Shown in pieces: positions 6,668-11,078 of a stretch of 11,078 bases of DNA; the stretch's first letter is position 1, and each line of letters begins with the position of its first letter. Origin of the DNA: Funneliformis mosseae (taxonomy: Eukaryota; Glomeromycota; Glomeromycetes; Glomerales; Glomeraceae); the NCBI GenBank assembly GCA_910592005.1, contig CAJVPP010003664.1, forward strand, positions 1-11,078, in the 5' to 3' direction. Position numbers and translations under genes: made by a program. The notes below the pieces were generated by a model, which worked only from the letters and a program-made list of their open reading frames with translations, was not told where the DNA came from and ran no database searches.

Positions 6668-8198
6668 TTAATTGAGTATTATTACAGACGAGTACTTGTA
6701 ATTTTGAAATCTATGTAATCCTCCTAGGGTGTTTAATATATTAAGTTCCATAATCGTTAAACTATCAATCGTATCATCGTAAATAATGGCAAATGCTTCA
6801 TTATTAGATTCTAATTCATCTGAATTCATTTGATTTAAATTTTGAATTATCTGAGATAATCCTCCATTTAATATATTATTAATACTTGAATAAGGTTGTT
6901 TTTCAGAAAATTGAAGACTTGATTCTTCATTATTAATTTGATTATGTACTATTATATTTGTTTTTGCAATAATTGCATTTAATTTATCAACTACCTTGTT
7001 CATTACTGGACGATTATCTGGCTCTTTATCCTAGCATTCTACAATCATATAAATGATTTAGTTATCAAAAAAAAAATTTTTATTTGAATTTTTAAATTTA
7101 GTAAAAATTTATTTATCAATATAAATGTTTACATAATCTTCAAGTGTACCAGAAATGACACTTTTTCTGAATCCTTGTAAGATTTCTATAGCTAAATCAT
7201 ATAAAAAGGAGGGTTATCACTTAATATCTCCCATAATAAAACACTAACATTGTAAACATCACTTTTTTTATTTAACATATATTTTTGTGATATATTGTTA
7301 TTTTTTCTCCATCCACAAAATTTTAGAATCTATATAAGGAATGATACCAAAATTATTGACTGGTTAGTTGCTTCATCAATTCTTTTTGATAGATCAAAGC
7401 CTGCTAGTTTAATTGCATCTTGATGAATTAATATATAAATGGAATGCTATTATATATAAATATAAAATTAAATATTAATGTTTAATGGTATAAGCCTAAA
7501 CACTACGTCATTAGAATAATAAAGCTTATTTGCTAACAAGTAGTTTAAGATGTTAAACTATGAAAGAAATAAACACAAATTGATTTAAGTTGAATGGTCA
7601 GATCATCATTATTGATGATTTATATTTAAGGAAATAGATATTGGTAAAGATATAGTTTTTATGTTACTAAAATTATTACTTTATTTACTTTATTAATTAT
7701 ATGATAGAAACTTATTCCTTTGTCAAGGCGATAATATTGGATATTTATATAAATACAATTATAAAAAAGAGATATTTAATATAATAAAAAAAATAAATAT
7801 AGCTATGATAATAAATATAATAATGTTAAACAATAAATATAATAATGATAACCGTAATAATAATAAAATTAGTAAAAATAATGATCATAGTTTTCATGGT
7901 GATCATTAGTGATATTAGTTAGTGCAGTCATTTAGTGATGCATACAGATTATCACTAACAATGGTAAGATTATTAATAAACAAAATAAGATATAAATTAT
8001 ATAAGATACTGATCATGATGCACAATTTCTTCATTATATAAATATGATATAGCATACTATTCAACTGGAATGCCAAATTGTATTTATCTTTTCAAGAAAG
8101 TTTATCAAAATTGTCCTTCAAATATTTTTTAAGTACATCGCTATTAGCATATTCTATTATTAACTATGTCTTTGTGACATGTAAAAAATTTGTATATT
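6668..8198 (-). pseudogene. Protein kinase pseudogene (Rhizophagus-type Ser/Thr or TKL-like kinase), hinge to C-terminus
   Basis: Read down the minus strand, in order: a start-of-hinge segment (NIQIFYMSQRHS, 8198-8163), then LIIEYANSDVLKKYLKDNFDKLS with TGA at 8094-8092 where Trp is expected, then YNLAFQL, then YNEEIVHHD at the catalytic loop (8020-8012; HRD has become HHD). After a gap of about 560 nt ending in an acceptor AG at 7448-7447 come ILIHQDAIKLAGFDLSK (7401-7393: DFG has become GFD), FGIIPYIDSK in another frame, NKKSDVYNVSVLLWEILS and YDLAIEILQG...YVNIY. A likely short intron (acceptor AG 7040-7039, no clear GT donor) follows, then EC-stop-DKEPDNRPV with TAG at 7033-7031 in place of Trp. 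The last 111 codons (7003-6668, MNKVVDKLNAIIAKTNII... LSQIIQNLNQMNSDE) are intact and match the usual kinase end plus tail. At least three frameshifts, two stops and lost HRD/DFG residues mean no active kinase. The N-lobe (Gly loop, VAIK lysine) is missing. Confidence 0.82.
7447..8011 (-). other. Oversized intron-like gap inside the kinase pseudogene
   Basis: The gap lies between the catalytic-loop remnant and the next kinase segment, where kinases of this type often have a short intron. It is about 565 nt of AT-rich DNA with AATAAT-type microsatellite (about 7740-7890) and an 8-bp stem hairpin TTAGTGAT/ATCACTAA (7932-7939, 7951-7958). The expected GT donor after the HHD remnant is not present (CAGTATC instead). 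An insertion or loss of intron definition is likely. Confidence 0.45.
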
Positions 8199-8255
8199 TT
8201 AGCCAAATTTATTACAAATGATAATACAATTGATTGTTATTCTAATTAAGTCTAA

Positions 8256-8548
8256 TATTATTTTATACATAAAGGCGATTTGCCATCCAGAAAGGCTATA
8301 CATTTTCTAGTATTTATTCATTAGTATAAATTTACAAGTTCTCTAAATATGCGATATTATTTTAGTGAAGAAGAAACATGTAATGTCAAATTATGGAATA
8401 CTGAATTTTATTCAAAAAGTCATAATTATATAATACCAGTTCATCATATTTTGGTTGATTTGTACTGATTAACTATTGAATTTTAACCCAGCAAAATGCA
8501 AAAGAATATTTGGCTGTTAATCTGATTAATAGAAAATACTATTTGTAA
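8256..8548 (+). pseudogene. Broken coding fragment of an unrecognised, probably repeat-associated, family
   Basis: One plus frame reads HKGDLPSRKAIHFLVFIH (8268-8321), TAG at 8322-8324, then SSLNMRYYFSEEE and TCNVKLWNTEFYSKSHNYII to PVHHILVDLY and TGA at 8466-8468. After LTIEF and TAA at 8484-8486 it continues with PSKMQKNIWLL and, one frame over, LINRKYYL (8522-8545). The protein-like quality continues across all stops, so this is an old gene with stops and a frameshift rather than chance. It has a pattern of aromatic and charged residues (RYY-E-W-TEF-H-P-HHIL-NRKYY) that I associate with dispersed repeated genes in Rhizophagus genomes but cannot name with confidence. It is head-to-head with, and adjacent to, the kinase remnant. 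Confidence 0.55.
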
Positions 8549-8588
8549 AAATAAATTGAATATTTTTAGCATTATTTGGCTATTAATC
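8507..8588. repeat. Short direct repeat TATTTGGCTRTTAATC
   Basis: A 16-nt block at 8507-8522 and again at 8573-8588 with a single mismatch (G/A). The first lies in the broken plus-strand coding fragment, the second just past its end. It may be a small local duplication. Confidence 0.4.
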
Positions 8589-9440
8589 CTAAATATAAGT
8601 TATATTTCCTTCCAAATTTTATTTTATTTTAAAATATTTAAGTCTATTTTGATGTATATCAATCAGATGTAAATGGACATCAATCGGTTATAAATAAGAT
8701 AAGTTAAATTTTAGCTAATTCTTGACTGATTTCTAGTGTATGCCAATCAACTAGGCCAATTTTTTGATAGTTTGCCAAATTTAGGTTGAATTTAGGTCAA
8801 TTTTTAGCTTGTCTGATTTTTTTGATTTTGATCAATGTAACTTAATCATTTTTGAGAATTTTGTAAAAATATTCTTTTTAAGTAAGTTAAAAATTCTTTT
8901 ATTTGTATTAGATAGAAAAGATTTAAGACTTAAAATACATTTATAAAATCTTTAAACGTGAAATTTTTATATTAGTGAATTTATTTTGAAATATTTCTTA
9001 CATCTATATTTGTATCAAGAAGTATTTTTATATGATACTAGCAGTTGTAAAGTATTTTAGTATTAACCTTGTCTTAAACATAAATAATAAAATGAATAAT
9101 CTGTAAGATATCTATATATAAATTTTTTATATAATTATCTATCTTTACATATTGTAATATTAAACTTTAAAATAAAACAGATATAAAGTTAGGTTTAAGT
9201 ATTTAATACTATAATATATAATAAATATTATATATCTTACCTTATAAAAATGATAATAGTATTTTAAAGAATATAATAATTTAAATATTTATTAGTTGAA
9301 TTATCAAAGTTATATTCAAAGATAAAAAATAAATATAAGTAAATTGTAAAGTACAGTAAAATTACATAACTTGTGATTAAAATAGTTGTTAATAAAAATA
9401 ATACATGATATTCTTAATGCTTTAGATTAACTTTATTAGT
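8589..9440. other. AT-rich stretch, no gene recognised
   Basis: All six frames are closed by frequent stops. A slightly less AT-rich patch at about 8650-8830, with repeated TCAATCAGATG / CATCAATCGG and TTTAGGTTGAATTTAGGTCAA strings, may be old repeat sequence, but I cannot assign it. Confidence 0.5.
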
Positions 9441-9447
9441 ACAATTA

Positions 9448-9500
9448 ACTCTTTTTACAATGAATTTTAATATAATGAATTTTACAATACAACGGATTTT
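9448..9500. repeat. Transposon subterminal repeat, copy 1
   Basis: ACTCTTTTTACAATGAATTT... consists of internal 14-17-bp sub-repeats of the form AATRNAATGAATTTT. It aligns well with 9612-9667, offset by 164 bp. Confidence 0.55.
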
Positions 9501-9611
9501 TAGTGTCAGACAGATTTTAAATATAAAAAACTCTTACTATATTAAATTTAGTAATTAAAAATTTGTACTATATTTAACAAATTAAAGTCAGAAAAATTTA
9601 TATATAAAATG

Positions 9612-9667
9612 ACTCTTTTATAACGAATTTTCTTTATAATGAATTTTTTTTTAATACAATGAAGTTT
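9612..9667. repeat. Transposon subterminal repeat, copy 2
   Basis: ACTCTTTTATAACGAATTTT... repeats the block at 9448-9500 in the same orientation. TATAACGAATT-type strings are typical of the ends of CENP-B/Tigger-like elements in fungi and animals (recalled knowledge). Two direct copies suggest either tandem subterminal repeats or one element inserted next to another. Confidence 0.55.
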
Positions 9668-9900
9668 TGCTTAAAATAAATTTTACTAGATTTATGTATA
9701 TAAAATTTTATAGTTTTCTGTATCTAAATTAAATAATAAATAAATATTTATATTACACATTGTGTTTTGTGTTTCATATTTTTTTTTATATATTTTATTT
9801 TTTTACGTATTTTTTTCTTTGTATAATACCAATAATACCAAAAGTAAACTCAATGAAACAACTTAATTAACTTATTAACAAATAAGATGAATCTTTAAAA

Positions 9901-10174
9901 AAACAAAAGTCTCTTACAGCTGCATAAAAAAAGAACTTTGTTTAAAAAAAATATCATTACCTTTTTTAAACAAAAAGACTTAGTTAATGAAGATGATGTT
10001 AGTGAAAGCATTGTAAATGACATTTTAAAGAAGAAAAACTGTTAACTTTCTGTGGATACCAATTCATATCAAGCCAATTTAAAATATGATAAAAAAACTC
10101 TATTTTCTCTCGTTGAAGAAGTGTTAATAATATAAATAGATAACGCACTTAAAGCTAGCCTTATTATTATTTAA
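9901..10174 (+). pseudogene. CENP-B/Tigger-like transposase, N-terminal DNA-binding part, broken
   Basis: Fragments in three frames line up with the CENP-B N-terminal helix-turn-helix followed by the Tc5/CENP-B DNA-binding domain. They are QKSLTAA then a TAA (9901-9927), KKELCLKK in the next frame (about 9927-9950), then one long frame from 9977: DLVNEDDVSESIVNDILKKK, TAA 10043-10045, LSVDTNSYQANLKYDKKT, LFSLVEEVLII, TAA 10133-10135 where Trp is expected, and IDNALKASLII, ending at TAA 10172-10174. Family members use these domains to bind the transposon ends before a DDE nuclease domain cuts them; that domain is missing here. The element cannot mobilise itself. Stops and frameshifts show long decay. 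Confidence 0.75.
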
Positions 10175-10620
10175 AATAAATATAATTATTAATTTATATC
10201 ATATTTAAAAATATTTTATTTAGATTTAATGATTTATTAAAACTTTTAAGAATTATATTAGTATTATTATTTCTAATTCATTTTTTATTTTTAAATTTAT
10301 AAGATATAATAAATCTATCAATCTAAGTTATTTTATATATAATATTAAATTCTTTTTTATTATAATACTCAATATTATTTTTACTAGTCTAATTAAAAAA
10401 AATTTTGTTGAAATAAATTAGAATAACATTCTTTGTAACATTTATATTCTATATTATTTTTATTATAATATAAGTAAATCCTTTTTTCTAAATAATAATT
10501 TTATAGTATTAATATTATAATTATTATTTTATTATTAAAAAATATAATATTTACTTATTAAATATATTTATTAAATATATAATAATAATAATTTATATTA
10601 ATAATATAAATTATATATAT
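10175..10620. other. Extremely AT-rich DNA, no gene
   Basis: Almost only A and T, with many TAATAT and TTATTA strings. The only structure noted is a 12-bp perfect inverted repeat, ATAATTTATATT at 10588-10599 with its complement at 10603-10614 (loop AAT), likely to extrude or fold as a hairpin. Confidence 0.6.
10588..10614. repeat. 12-bp A/T hairpin
   Basis: Perfect inverted repeat with a 3-nt loop. It lies just ahead of the tandem repeat that starts at 10621. At this base composition chance formation is possible. Confidence 0.5.
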
Positions 10621-10965
10621 TAATAATCAATAAAAATAACTTACTTTCTATTAAAATTTGTTTTTTTAAATAAAAATTTAGTTGATTTTAATTACTGTAA
10701 AAATATAATTAAATACTAATAATAACTTATAAGCTAATAAAATTTATTTTTTTAAATAAAAAAATTAGTTAATTTAATTAAATACTAATAATTATCATCT
10801 GTTATTAAAATTTTTGTTAAATAAAAATTTAGTTGTATTTAAATTATAGTAAAAAAATATAATTATATCTTAATAATCAATAAATATTTATTCTCTTTAA
10901 TAATATTTTTTTAGATAAAAAATTTAATATATAATAAATTACAGTAAAAGTATATTGAATGCTAT
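10621..10965. repeat. Degenerate AT-rich tandem repeat, four units of about 69-96 bp
   Basis: Units begin TAATAAT at 10621, 10717, 10786 and 10871 and share an internal block of the form TTTTTAAATAAAAATTTAGTTG, then (in three units) TTACTGTAAAAATATAATT or a variant. The units differ in length and by many substitutions, so the array is old. No coding potential. Confidence 0.55.
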
Positions 10966-11078
10966 ATTGTCCTACAATAAATTATCAGATTTTATAAATT
11001 TTACTTAATAATTTATAATAAAATTGAAGATCTTCAAGTTGCATAAATTTTACTAATTTTCAATAAAAATTATCTTAT

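Larger units (their letters stand above)
9448..10174 (+). mobile_element. Relic of a CENP-B/pogo (Tigger-like) DNA transposon, left part
   Basis: Subterminal repeats of the TATAACGAATTT / TATAATGAATTT type (9448-9500 and 9612-9667) precede a broken CENP-B-like transposase N-terminus (9901-10174) in the orientation expected for the left end of such an element. Beyond 10174 the DDE catalytic part is absent and is replaced by very AT-rich DNA, and no right inverted end is visible. The exact left boundary is uncertain; 9448 is the start of the first repeat block. Confidence 0.55.

Noticed and set aside
8270..8300. Possible kinase N-lobe piece on the minus strand (FWMANRLYV)
   Set aside because: The plus strand over the same bases reads a better coding fragment in line with downstream sequence (GDLPSRKAIHF), so the minus reading is probably chance.

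Overview
The window looks like a piece of an AT-rich fungal nuclear genome, most likely an arbuscular mycorrhizal fungus of the Rhizophagus type (Glomeromycotina). The reasons are a gene with short GT-AG introns (60-89 nt), long A/T runs, a kelch/transmembrane protein of a kind expanded in those fungi, the decayed end of a protein kinase of the type amplified in Rhizophagus, and relics of a CENP-B/pogo-like DNA transposon. The assignment to organism is inference from style and recalled family resemblance; no search was run.

Layout: 2-262 (+) is the 3' end of a cysteine-rich reading frame broken by two stops. 263-2125 is mostly non-coding, with a T15A13 run, a weak possible coding remnant on the minus strand (1293-1637) and two perfect palindromes (1801-1816, 1902-1919). 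2126-4033 (-) is the only intact gene I can assemble: six exons joining to a 514-residue secreted/type I membrane kelch protein. 4034-4908 is its upstream region. 4909-5292 holds two copies of an inverted-repeat element, and 5297-5930 holds a tandem array with a 146-182 bp period whose GC-richer cores look like small exons with splice signals on the minus strand. 6004-6031 carries two GGCCGGCC sites and a palindrome.

6668-8198 (-) is a kinase pseudogene: hinge, catalytic loop, DFG region, C-lobe and tail can all be read, but through frameshifts and stop codons and with altered HRD and DFG motifs. It abuts a broken plus-strand coding fragment (8256-8548) of a family I do not name. From 8549 to the end the DNA is very AT-rich. 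It contains two copies of a subterminal-type repeat (9448-9500, 9612-9667), a broken CENP-B/Tigger-like transposase N-terminus (9901-10174) and a degenerate AT-rich tandem repeat (10621-10965).

Overall this is one live-looking gene surrounded by gene and transposon debris. I see no operon, CRISPR array, tRNA or rRNA. The most unusual structure is the tandem array at 5297-5930.
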